Below are positions 6,859 through 14,019 of a DNA stretch of 14,019 nt, piece after piece (the stretch's first letter is position 1; each line of letters begins with the position of its first letter). A model generated the notes under the pieces. That model saw only the letters and a program-made list of their open reading frames with translations, made no database searches and was not told the DNA's origin. The position numbers and the translations under genes were made by a program. This DNA is from Phycisphaerae bacterium (lineage in GTDB: Bacteria > Planctomycetota > Phycisphaerae > UBA1845): positions 1 to 14,019 of the forward strand of contig BQJS01000130.1 of the NCBI GenBank assembly GCA_021604825.1, written 5' to 3'.

Positions 6859-8421
6859 CTATCCCGATATTGAAATCGAAATGCTGCCATTCTCGCCGCG
6901 AACCACCGGGTTCACCCGTGTTTGATTTTCCGGCGACTCGCTTGCACCCGCCGTTCGGTGGGCTGACTTATTTGGTTTATCGACCGGGTCGCCGAAAAGC
7001 GTGAGTGCGGTCGCGCCGTTGATTTTAATCTTAGCCATTGATCCGATGTACGATTCATCGCCGCAGAACACCACGATCCGGTCGGTGGAAGTTCTGCCGA
7101 CCAGTTGGTCCGACCGCCGCCAACTCACTTCTTCGCCACGGGTTTGCTCGGCTTCCTGGGCTTTGATCGCCGCTTTGCTGTACCCTTCGACCAGGATTTC
7201 CACCGTTTCACCGATCATCGCCTGCGTCTGTGCCAGCGAAATTCGTTCCTGGGCTTCGAGCATGCGGCGGTTACGATCACGCCTGACTGCATCGGGAATA
7301 TCATCTGCAAGGGCTTTGTCAGCCACCGTGTTGGGACGCGGCGAGTATTTAAAGCAGAATATATTCTTGAACTGAATGCGCTCCATCAGGGCGAGGCTCT
7401 CTTCAAACTCGGCTTCGGTTTCGCCGCAGAACCCGACAATAAAATCGCTTGCGATGGTCATCTTCGGGACGAATTCTCGACCGCGTGCCAGCAATTCTTC
7501 ATAGACCTCAACCGAATACTGCCGCTTCATCCGCTTAAGAACGGCGTTCGATCCGCTCTGGGCTGGCAAGTGCAAATACTCGCAAACCTTGGGCAAGTCT
7601 CGCATCGCTTCAAAAATCTCATCGCGAAAGTCGCCCGGATAGCTGGTCACGAATCGGATGCGCTCCAGACCGTCAACATCGTTGAGGCGGTAGAGCAGGT
7701 CGGCCATGTTGACCGCCGCCCCGTTGTCTTGGTGCAGATAACTGTTGACGGTTTGACCCAGTAGCGTGACTTCTTTCGCACCGCGACCGGCGAGCATCTT
7801 CGCTTCTTCGACAATTTGCTGCGGTGGGCGGGAGCGTTCCTTACCCCGCGTAAATGGCACCACGCAGAATGTACAAAATTTATCGCAGCCGCGTTGAATG
7901 CGGATATACGATTGCAGCACGTTGGCGCTCGGGGCTGGCTCGCGCGATAAGTCCAATGCCTCGACCGAATCAAAGTCGAGGGTGCGGTCGAGCAAGTTGC
8001 TGTTGCGTTTCTTGTCGAGGGTCAGCGCGACCGCACGGCTGCGGGTCTCCTGAACTTCCTCGATCATCGCCGGGACTTTGTTCAACTCACCGGGCCCGCA
8101 CACCAGATCGACGTATGGTATCTTCGCAAATACACCGTCAGGGTCGCGCTCGGCCATACACCCGATGACGCCAATGACCATGTCCGGATTGGCTTGCTTC
8201 GACTTCTTAGCCGTACCCAATCGCGAAAGGGCCTTCTGCTCGGCGTGGTCGCGAACGCTGCAGGTGTTCACCAGGAACACGTCCGCCCCGTCCACCGAAT
8301 CGGTCGTAACGTAGTCCTTCGCGAGAAGCTGCCCGACGACCAACTCGCTATCGAGCACGTTCATCTGGCAGCCCATCGTTTCAACGTAGACTGATTTGGG
8401 TTTGTTGGGCGATTGTTCCAT
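6859..8421 (-). CDS. miaB: tRNA-2-methylthio-N6-dimethylallyladenosine synthase MiaB
   Basis: MiaB is a radical-SAM methylthiotransferase. It converts i6A37 to ms2i6A37 in tRNAs reading UNN codons, using two [4Fe-4S] clusters. The N-terminal UPF0004 domain has the three auxiliary-cluster cysteines: Cys18 (GCQMN), Cys54 (NTCSVR) and Cys88 (GCMAE). The radical-SAM CxxxCxxC is Cys179, Cys183 and Cys186 in RGCDKFCTFCVVPFTRG. MiaB-type motifs TLLGQTVNSY and HLPAQSGSNAVLKRMKRQY follow. A C-terminal TRAM domain lies at about 400-480, including LVGRTSTDRIVVF. At 520 residues it is longer than E. coli MiaB (474); most of the excess is a polar tail of about 40 residues after the TRAM domain. The ATG at 8421 precedes the family's usual YVETMGCQMN start. 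A GGAT about eight bases upstream is a modest ribosome site. A promoter candidate lies at 8487-8515. Confidence 0.96.
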   Translation of the reverse strand: MEQSPNKPKSVYVETMGCQMNVLDSELVVGQLLAKDYVTTDSVDGADVFLVNTCSVRDHAEQKALSRLGTAKKSKQANPDMVIGVIGCMAERDPDGVFAKIPYVDLVCGPGELNKVPAMIEEVQETRSRAVALTLDKKRNSNLLDRTLDFDSVEALDLSREPAPSANVLQSYIRIQRGCDKFCTFCVVPFTRGKERSRPPQQIVEEAKMLAGRGAKEVTLLGQTVNSYLHQDNGAAVNMADLLYRLNDVDGLERIRFVTSYPGDFRDEIFEAMRDLPKVCEYLHLPAQSGSNAVLKRMKRQYSVEVYEELLARGREFVPKMTIASDFIVGFCGETEAEFEESLALMERIQFKNIFCFKYSPRPNTVADKALADDIPDAVRRDRNRRMLEAQERISLAQTQAMIGETVEILVEGYSKAAIKAQEAEQTRGEEVSWRRSDQLVGRTSTDRIVVFCGDESYIGSMAKIKINGATALTLFGDPVDKPNKSAHRTAGASESPENQTRVNPVVRGENGSISISISG

Positions 8422-8486
8422 AGGTTATCCACACGGCATTGACGTAAAGTGCGGCCAGTTAAAGGGCTAATTCACAGTCTGCCCTC

Positions 8487-8515
8487 ATTCTAGGACCCGG
8501 GGATTGGGCTTGCAA
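8487..8515 (-). promoter_or_regulatory. Candidate sigma-70-type promoter of miaB
   Basis: Read on the minus strand, TTGCAA (8515-8510, 4 of 6 matches to TTGACA) is followed after exactly 17 bases by TAGAAT (8492-8487, 5 of 6 matches to TATAAT). Transcription would start near 8480 and give a leader of about 60 bases before the miaB ATG. clpS could be co-transcribed because only 66 bases separate it from miaB. The call rests on consensus match and spacing alone. Confidence 0.45.
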
Positions 8516-8613
8516 TGATGGAAGTGAACCAATGCGATGAGCGGTTAAATGGGCGATAGCCAGTGTAGGTATCGCATCATCTTGCGGCCATCGCTTACGA
8601 ACGCCCCACAGTC

Positions 8614-8693
8614 GTCATTCCCGCGAAAGCGGGAATCCAGACCTGGCACGTGATCCATCGCCCCTTCTGGACTCCCGCGTGCGCGGGAGTGAC
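8614..8693. repeat. REP-like inverted pair of hairpins (BIME-type element)
   Basis: Two 27-base arms (8614-8640 and 8667-8693) face each other around a 26-base spacer. They match at 23 of 27 positions in inverted orientation. Each arm is itself a hairpin with an 8-bp stem (ATTCCCGC paired to GCGGGAAT in the left arm) and a 4-base loop. The left-arm sequence resembles the dispersed GTCATTCCCGCGAAAGCGG-type repeats found in many bacterial genomes and often linked to REP/RAYT transposases; none is encoded here. The element sits 30 bases after the last gene of the nuo transcript, so it could also act as a transcript end or 3' stabiliser. It has no U-tract on either strand, so it is not a classical intrinsic terminator. 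Confidence 0.8.
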
Positions 8694-8724
8694 AACGCAA
8701 GCAATCACGAACCGTGGAAACGCT

Positions 8725-9156
8725 CTATGTTGCCTGTGCCGGTCGCATTGAATTGAGCTTGTCCAGATGCTCGCTGTGGCGGTGCGTAACGGCTGCGATA
8801 CATTCTGTTGCTGCCGGATGATCCGTGACCATGCTTGCGGCTTGCTTGCATCGATCGACCAGGCGCGTCTTGTCTTTGATCAGTCGCGGGACGAGGACGT
8901 GGACTTCGTTATAAGGCATGGCTGCGATTGCGGCTTGCACTCGGGGCGGTCCGGGCACTGCATCAAGAGAGTCGAGAAGTTGGGCCAATCGCTCTAAGCA
9001 ATTTTTTTCTTCGTTGGCCATCTGCTCTATGGAAGCTGCCATCGCAACATCCGCGTCGCTGACAAACGTAGCAACGTCCTCAAGATGAATCAGCATACTT
9101 GAAGCCAACTCGCTGCTCAGGTCGCTCACGATGCGGATGACGTCATGCTTATCCAC
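8725..9156 (-). CDS. Small all-helical protein translationally coupled to nuoN, function unknown
   Basis: The 143-residue product has no signal peptide or membrane segment and is predicted here to be almost entirely helical. Helices span about residues 4-32, 35-65, 72-80, 84-112 and 115-137, separated by a PGPP turn (68-71). The layout, with acidic clusters in helix 2 (Glu44, Glu49, Glu50) and a His-rich stretch in the last helix (THRHSEHLDKL, 124-134), is reminiscent of ferritin-like four-helix bundles. The metal-ligand pattern is not complete enough to assert this. It starts with GTG at 9156, inside the last codons of nuoN (8-base overlap). GGAGG nine bases upstream and the absence of an in-frame ATG support that start. 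Position as the last gene of the nuo LMN run suggests co-expression with complex I, perhaps an accessory or assembly role; this is inference only. I do not recognise the family. Confidence 0.75.
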   Translation of the reverse strand: MDKHDVIRIVSDLSSELASSMLIHLEDVATFVSDADVAMAASIEQMANEEKNCLERLAQLLDSLDAVPGPPRVQAAIAAMPYNEVHVLVPRLIKDKTRLVDRCKQAASMVTDHPAATECIAAVTHRHSEHLDKLNSMRPAQAT

Positions 9157-10804
9157 CGTGATTGCCCTCCATAATATCGCCTTCGTTTGCTTGCGAATTC
9201 GACTGCGCGAGTGAATCGTCTTTGCCTAGATCCGTTAGCGCTGCCGACGATGCGGAGAAAAGACCCACCGAATATTGGTCCGATTTGTTTTTGAGTGGAT
9301 TGCTGAAGACAAGCAACACGATCAGCAGCGCCCCGCACACGTTAACCAACAACGCGCCGGACATTGGCACCTCGTGGCCAGGTTCGTCGGTGTCCTTTAG
9401 GAACATCTGCACGACGACTCGCATGTAGTACCACAAGCTGATCAAGGTGTTGATGACGATCACAATTGCCAACGCCCAGTACAACCCGATGCCCGTTTCA
9501 CCCAAGGCGGCAAGCAAATACCACTTGGTGATGAAACCCGCGAATGGCGGAATGCCAACCAGTGACACCAGACAGAACAACATCGGAATCGCGAGGATCG
9601 GCGTTTTCCAACCCAAACCGGCAAACGCGGTAATCGAATCGTCACCACCGTTTTTGGATTCGAGCAACGCCACAACCCCGAACGCTCCGAGGTTCATTAG
9701 CATATAGACCACGACATACGCCAACACGGCACTGATGGCGGTGAATGACTCAACTTGCCCTGCGTCCACAAGAATCGCAGCCGCGGCCATCATGTACCCG
9801 GCATGGGCGATTGATGAGTACGCCAACATGCGTTTGACCGAAGTCTGCTTATAGGCGGAGAGGTTTCCTACCGTACACGTAATCGTCGCGACGACGGCAA
9901 TCACGATGGCGAAGCCACGAAGCACTTCTGCCCCTGCATTCTGACAGAAAACGTGGGCCAAACGCATCAGCAGCAACAGGCCCGCCGCTTTACTCGCAAC
10001 GCTCAGCCACGCGGTGACTTCTGTCTTAGCGCCTTCAAATGCGTCCGGACACCAAAAGTGGAACGGGACGGCTGAGATCTTAAAGGCGATTCCCACGAAG
10101 ACGCAGAACATGCCCAATCCGACCAGCAACCGATTCGCACCACCTGCTTCCAAGACCGGTCCGGCGTTGGCTGCGATCTGGGCGATGTCGAGTGTGCCGA
10201 AGAATCCGTAGATCAAACTCACACCGTATAGCATGACGGCAGCGGAGACCGAGCCAAAGATCATGTACTTAAGCGACGCCTCAGCCGCGATGCGTTTCTC
10301 TTTGTTGAACCCGACGATGGCGTAGCTCGGCAGCGACGCGAATTCGATCGCGATGATCATCATCAAAATGTTTTGCGTGCTGACCATCAGCGACATGCCC
10401 AACGCGCTACCGACCAGCAGCACGAAGAATTCAGGGGCGTCGTCCTCTTGTTTGGCCGACACCGACATCCACAGGATGCTGACGCCCACCAAAAATGCCA
10501 GCAAGAGCAATTTGAAGAACAGCGACAGGTTGTCGGCGATGAGCATTCCACCGGCAAGGTTGGGCGTTAGCCCAGTCTGCGGGCCCTCCGTCGAAACGAT
10601 GCCCATCACTTTGAACGTGAAGAATGCAGTCACCGCGATACCGACGATTGCGAGGCCAGCCGTGACGCGGGCATCCCGACCGATCGCCAATGGGGCGAGC
10701 ATGATCAGGCACAACGTCCCCACCCACGCCAACTCGGGCGAGAACGTGAGAAACTCTGAGGCTTTTGGAAACCACGCTGGTATTTCAGCGATCAATTCAG
10801 TCAC
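9149..10804 (-). CDS. nuoN: NADH-quinone oxidoreductase subunit N
   Basis: NuoN is one of three antiporter-like proton-translocating subunits in the membrane arm of respiratory complex I. The 551-residue product is polytopic throughout. The functional charges of the E. coli protein are present: Glu154 in IAIEFASLPSYAIVGF (E. coli Glu133), Lys179 in ASLKYMIFG (Lys158), Lys242 in FKISAVPFHFWCPDAFEGAK (Lys217) and Lys272 in SVASKAAG (Lys247). It is longer than the E. coli protein (485 residues). Part of the excess is a polar tail of about 45 residues after the last membrane helix. That tail overlaps the ribosome site and start of the next gene. The start is GTG at 10804; an in-frame TGA three codons upstream excludes anything longer. 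nuoM lies 59 bases upstream on the same strand. Confidence 0.96.
   Translation of the reverse strand: MTELIAEIPAWFPKASEFLTFSPELAWVGTLCLIMLAPLAIGRDARVTAGLAIVGIAVTAFFTFKVMGIVSTEGPQTGLTPNLAGGMLIADNLSLFFKLLLLAFLVGVSILWMSVSAKQEDDAPEFFVLLVGSALGMSLMVSTQNILMMIIAIEFASLPSYAIVGFNKEKRIAAEASLKYMIFGSVSAAVMLYGVSLIYGFFGTLDIAQIAANAGPVLEAGGANRLLVGLGMFCVFVGIAFKISAVPFHFWCPDAFEGAKTEVTAWLSVASKAAGLLLLMRLAHVFCQNAGAEVLRGFAIVIAVVATITCTVGNLSAYKQTSVKRMLAYSSIAHAGYMMAAAAILVDAGQVESFTAISAVLAYVVVYMLMNLGAFGVVALLESKNGGDDSITAFAGLGWKTPILAIPMLFCLVSLVGIPPFAGFITKWYLLAALGETGIGLYWALAIVIVINTLISLWYYMRVVVQMFLKDTDEPGHEVPMSGALLVNVCGALLIVLLVFSNPLKNKSDQYSVGLFSASSAALTDLGKDDSLAQSNSQANEGDIMEGNHGG
9166..9170 (-). promoter_or_regulatory. Shine-Dalgarno inside the nuoN 3' end that fixes a GTG start
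   Basis: The minus strand reads GGAGG nine bases before the GTG at 9156-9154, within the final codons of nuoN. Together with the 8-base overlap it implies translational coupling of the downstream small protein to nuoN. Confidence 0.6.
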
Positions 10805-10863
10805 CGTGATTCACGATCCAATCAAACAAATCTGCCAAACTCAATAATACGGTTCTGTCTTGG

Positions 10864-12519
10864 CTAACCACCTGCCGCGGCCATCGCCATCTGCGTGACG
10901 CCGTTCATCTGGTCGATCAGCAGATTGAGCGTCCCATTCATGAAGTCAAACACGGTCTGCTTGGGCAGCACACCCAACAAAATGCATAGCGCGCCGAGCG
11001 GTGCCAAGATCAACATTTCGCGACCGCTGGCTTCCGGGAAGCCTTTGTACTCTTCCCGCACCGAACCGAGGTACACGCGCTGCACAACCCAGAGGATGTA
11101 ACCGGCTGTCAAAACCACACCGAACGCTGCACAAATCGCCGCTGTGTACGCCCAGTCAAACCTCGGACCAGCTTGGAACGTGCCCAGCAAGACGTAAGCC
11201 TCACCGACAAACCCACATAGCCCGGGCAGGCCCAGCGACGCGAAGAATCCGAGGGTGGCCATCGATCCGTAACGCGGCATGGACAGCCACAATCCGCCGA
11301 AGCGATTGATCTCGCGATGGTGGGCTCGGTCGTAAATCACGCCGACGAGGAAAAAGCACATCGGTGAACTAATGCCGTGGGCGATCATCTGGAACATCGC
11401 CCCTTGGAATCCGGTTGTGGTCATCACACACACGCCGAGCAGCACATAGCCCATATGCGAGACCGAACTGTATGCGACGAGTTTCTTAAAGTCGGTCTGC
11501 GCCATCGCACACAACGCACCATACAAGATGCTGACAACAGCGACGACCGCGAGGAAGCTGGCCCAGAACTCACCACCCAACGGGAAGATGCCGTAACACA
11601 ATCGCAGAAATCCATAGCCACCCATCTTGAGAAGCACGCCGGCTAGGATCATGGATATTGGCGTTGGAGCTTGGACGTGTGCGTCCGGTAGCCAAGTGTG
11701 CACTGGCACACAGGGCAATTTAATTGCGAACCCGATGAACAGGAACATGAACATCAACGGCGCGAACCGCATGTCCAGAAGCTTGGTACCCGCATCGCCG
11801 AAGTGCTTTTGAATGGCGTCGTTCGTTGAAAGCTCGATCAAGTCAAACGTACCAGTCGCAATCGGCGCACCCGTGTGATAGCTGGTGGCCATCTCCGGGT
11901 ATTTTGCGACGGCGTCGGCGCTGTAGAAGAACATCGCCACCAGACCAACCAGCATCAACACCGAACCAGCCAGCGTGAAGATGAAGAATTTGATCGCCGC
12001 ATATTCGCGCCGCTCACCACCCCACACACCGATGAGGAAATACATCGGCAGCAACATGACTTCCCAGAAAACGTAGAACAAGAAGAAGTCGAGCGAAACA
12101 AACACGCCCAACATGCCCGTTTCCAAGAGTAGAAACAGAAAGAAATACGCCTTGATGCCTTTGTTAATCTTCCACGAGTCAAAATTGAAACTGGCGAGGC
12201 ATGCAAGTAGCGAGACGAATGTGGTCAGTAAGAACAGCGGAAAACTTAGTCCGTCTAAGCCGACGAAGTATTCAATGTTGAACTTGTTACCGGTGATCCA
12301 ACTCGCCCGCTCGACGTGATGCAGTGCGCCATAGGCTTCACCGAATACGCCGGCTGCATCGCCACCCCAAAACGTCTTGAAGAGCAGCAGCGACAACACA
12401 AACGCCAATCCGCTGCCGAACAGCGCTACCCACTTCACCAACTCGCGTGGCACAAACAGCAGCACCAAGCCGGCAAGCATCGGCAGGAATACAATCCAAC
12501 TGATCAAATGTTGATCCAC
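10864..12519 (-). CDS. nuoM: NADH-quinone oxidoreductase subunit M
   Basis: NuoM is an antiporter-like proton-pumping subunit of complex I in the cytoplasmic membrane. The 551-residue protein has the family's 14-helix character. Residues that carry protons in E. coli NuoM are present: Glu153 in FWEVMLLPMYFLIG (E. coli Glu144), Lys267 in FAIKLPCVPVHTWLPDAH (Lys234), Lys298 in GVLLKMGGYGFLRL (Lys265) and Glu440 in GLPGLCGFVGEAYVLLGTF (Glu407). The constant 33-residue offset after the first Glu shows one insertion, of about 24 residues net, in the hydrophilic loop at about 200-250. The start is GTG at 12519 with AAAGGA nine bases upstream. No ATG, GTG or TTG occurs back to the in-frame TGA 12 codons earlier. 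The gene is 46 bases after nuoL and 59 before nuoN, an ordinary operon arrangement. Confidence 0.97.
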   Translation of the reverse strand: MDQHLISWIVFLPMLAGLVLLFVPRELVKWVALFGSGLAFVLSLLLFKTFWGGDAAGVFGEAYGALHHVERASWITGNKFNIEYFVGLDGLSFPLFLLTTFVSLLACLASFNFDSWKINKGIKAYFFLFLLLETGMLGVFVSLDFFLFYVFWEVMLLPMYFLIGVWGGERREYAAIKFFIFTLAGSVLMLVGLVAMFFYSADAVAKYPEMATSYHTGAPIATGTFDLIELSTNDAIQKHFGDAGTKLLDMRFAPLMFMFLFIGFAIKLPCVPVHTWLPDAHVQAPTPISMILAGVLLKMGGYGFLRLCYGIFPLGGEFWASFLAVVAVVSILYGALCAMAQTDFKKLVAYSSVSHMGYVLLGVCVMTTTGFQGAMFQMIAHGISSPMCFFLVGVIYDRAHHREINRFGGLWLSMPRYGSMATLGFFASLGLPGLCGFVGEAYVLLGTFQAGPRFDWAYTAAICAAFGVVLTAGYILWVVQRVYLGSVREEYKGFPEASGREMLILAPLGALCILLGVLPKQTVFDFMNGTLNLLIDQMNGVTQMAMAAAGG

Positions 12520-12528
12520 AGCAATTCG

Positions 12529-12534
12529 TCCTTT
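12529..12534 (-). promoter_or_regulatory. Shine-Dalgarno that fixes the GTG start of nuoM
   Basis: The minus strand reads AAAGGA, nine bases before the GTG at 12519-12517. No other usual start codon exists in frame between the upstream TGA and the first membrane helix, so this site decides the nuoM start. Confidence 0.6.
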
Positions 12535-12565
12535 GCCTCGTAGGCTACCTCAACGCTAAAGCTAG

Positions 12566-14019
12566 CTAACTCATCACCACCGCGATGATCGCGGCGAGCA
12601 CCAGCACAGCCCCAGTTGTTCCAAACAGAATATAGTTGCGAATCTTTCCAGTCTGCGGCTGACGAACCATCTCGCCAACGCCCTGGGTTGATTCTGCAAT
12701 GGCATCGACGAGTCCATCGACTCCGCCGGTGTCCATGATATTGCCCGAAAATTCCGCGACGCGAACGGTTCCGCGACCGATCAAATTCGCGATGCCGTCA
12801 ATGACGTAGGTATCAAAGGCCCGCGAAACCTGCGCAAGCACCCACTTGGTCCCGCCAACGAGTACGGTGTCGTAAATGTGGTCGAAGAAAAGCTTCTCCA
12901 TCAGACACCAATGAATGAAACTCACGAACGGAAGCCGTCGAATGCGTTCGGCGAGTTCGAGGCCATTGCGATAAATCAGCCACGCCAACCCGATGCCAAC
13001 GATCCATGCGAAACCGACGATTCCAATCAATGCTCTATGCGGGTCTTTGTCCTGCGCGTGTGATAGACCGAGTAACGCATGCTGCGCTTTTTCAGGTACC
13101 TCGCCGTCAACAGACACAACCAGCGGCGCTTCGGCAGCGAACACAGCGGCTTGTCCGAGTTCCGGTCGGAACATCAAGTAACTCGACGCTACAGTCCCGA
13201 TGGCCAACACGATCAAAGGTGCCCACATCAGGGTTGACTCATGGGCATGGTGGTGGACTTCTTCGTCGCGCGGTTTGCCCATAAACGTCATCCACCAGCA
13301 ACGCATCATGTAGAACGGCGTGACGTAGGCGATGATGATGGGTAGCCAGAACATCCATTTGGGAATCTTGCGCTGCTGAGCGGCAATGCCAGCCAAGACT
13401 GGATCGTCGTGATGACCACCGCCATGCGCTTCTGCGCCGCTTTGTCCACCGCCAGATGCAAGAATGACCTTGCCCGAACGCAGGGCAGAATTGTCAGTCG
13501 CTGGTGCGGCTGAATGAACAGCTTCGGCACCATGTCCGTCGTCCTTCTCATGGCCGCCGAAACGATCTTCCCAGTTGTAGGTGCGCTCATAGGCGACGGC
13601 GAGGACTTCGTCCTTACTGAAATATCCGCCCAAGCCAATGTGCATCCCGGGAATACCGAATCCGGCAATCGCGAGAACCCCTATTGCAAAAGTCCAGCAC
13701 GTCACGGGCATTTTCTTTCGAAGCCCACCCATCCGTCGCATGTCTTGGACGTGATGGCAGCCTTCAATGACCTGACCACTGCCGAGGAACATCATCGCCT
13801 TGAAAAAGGCGTGCGTGATGAGATGGAAAAGTGCTGCGGGCCAAGCGCCGACGCCCATTCCGAAAATCATGTAGCCGAGCTGCGAGAGCGTCGAGTAGGC
13901 CAGCACCTTCTTGATGTCGACTTGAACAATGGCGATCAGGGCTGTGATCGTCAGCGTGATACAACCGATTACCGCGATGAAGAATTGTGCATCGGGCGTA
14001 AGCAACCTAAACACGCGGG
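12566..14019 (-). CDS. nuoL: NADH-quinone oxidoreductase subunit L, C-terminal part (5' end outside window)
   Basis: NuoL is the distal antiporter-like subunit of complex I, with a long lateral helix running along the membrane arm. About 484 C-terminal residues are visible and the frame is open to the right edge; the codon at 14014-14012 is an internal GTG valine. Counting from that codon, HAFFKAMMFLGSG holds Lys72 (E. coli Lys342) and GYFSKDEVL holds Lys134-Asp135 (E. coli Lys399-Asp400). The lateral amphipathic helix and final anchor correspond to about 385-450 and 461-482. E. coli NuoL is 613 residues in total, so this homologue is longer. The reason is a hydrophilic insertion at about 143-218 rich in Gly, His and Asp/Glu, followed by a second His cluster (VHHHAHES, 253-260). 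nuoM follows after 46 bases. Confidence 0.96.
   Translation of the reverse strand, partial: RVFRLLTPDAQFFIAVIGCITLTITALIAIVQVDIKKVLAYSTLSQLGYMIFGMGVGAWPAALFHLITHAFFKAMMFLGSGQVIEGCHHVQDMRRMGGLRKKMPVTCWTFAIGVLAIAGFGIPGMHIGLGGYFSKDEVLAVAYERTYNWEDRFGGHEKDDGHGAEAVHSAAPATDNSALRSGKVILASGGGQSGAEAHGGGHHDDPVLAGIAAQQRKIPKWMFWLPIIIAYVTPFYMMRCWWMTFMGKPRDEEVHHHAHESTLMWAPLIVLAIGTVASSYLMFRPELGQAAVFAAEAPLVVSVDGEVPEKAQHALLGLSHAQDKDPHRALIGIVGFAWIVGIGLAWLIYRNGLELAERIRRLPFVSFIHWCLMEKLFFDHIYDTVLVGGTKWVLAQVSRAFDTYVIDGIANLIGRGTVRVAEFSGNIMDTGGVDGLVDAIAESTQGVGEMVRQPQTGKIRNYILFGTTGAVLVLAAIIAVVMS

Larger units (their letters stand above)
8422..8724. other. 303-base intergenic region between the nuo-linked gene and miaB
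   Basis: This is the longest gene-free stretch. Its miaB-proximal part (8422-8515) holds the leader and candidate promoter of miaB. Its distal part (8614-8693) is the REP-like double hairpin. I see no open frame with coding character, no tRNA-like fold and no T-run terminator. The segment 8516-8613 shows nothing recognisable. Confidence 0.7.

Noticed and set aside
8614..8693. CRISPR repeat or intrinsic terminator at the double hairpin
   Set aside because: There are only two arms and they are inverted, not direct, repeats, which excludes a CRISPR array. Neither strand has a T-run after a stem, so a classical intrinsic terminator is not supported.
10353..10847. 164-codon plus-strand frame opposite nuoN
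   Set aside because: It is the antisense shadow of a well-conserved membrane protein gene; its translation has no recognisable features.

Overview
The window looks like a chromosomal housekeeping stretch of a Planctomycetota-like bacterium with roughly 50-55% GC. This placement is inference. It rests on the membrane protein with a C-terminal TPR region of a style common in planctomycetes (2753-702), a ClpS of the planctomycete/acidobacterial sequence type, a large lipoprotein with a Gly-rich linker, and frequent non-ATG starts. All genes except one aminotransferase lie on the minus strand. There are no rRNA or tRNA genes, insertion sequences, phage genes or CRISPR arrays.

Right end (14019-8725, minus strand): the distal part of a complex I (nuo) operon in the order nuoL (5' end outside the window), nuoM, nuoN. 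It is followed by a small all-helical protein whose GTG start overlaps the end of nuoN by 8 bases. The three large subunits are the antiporter-like proton-pumping modules of NADH:quinone oxidoreductase, and their key Lys/Glu residues are present. NuoL carries an unusual His/Gly-rich insertion. Downstream of the operon, 8614-8693 holds a REP-like double hairpin, the only clear repeat in the window.

Middle (8421-6433, minus strand): miaB, the tRNA 2-methylthio-adenosine synthase, has a plausible sigma-70-type promoter at 8487-8515. Next comes clpS, the ClpAP adaptor, whose N-degron pocket differs from the E. coli protein at three positions.

Left-centre (6314-4113, minus strand): a 733-residue predicted lipoprotein with a beta-propeller-like C-terminal half. 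It starts with TTG behind a strong Shine-Dalgarno sequence. It converges with the only plus-strand gene, an AlaA-like PLP aminotransferase ending at 4097.

Left end: a polytopic GT-C/TMTC-like membrane protein with TPR repeats (2753-702) is divergent from the aminotransferase. The window ends in the first 183 residues of an SLC13-type anion permease (550-1).

I see no clearly new multi-gene system. The items most worth a second look are the helical protein translationally coupled to nuoN, the altered ClpS pocket, the His-rich NuoL insertion, and the double hairpin, whose differences between arms are all compensatory or in the loop.
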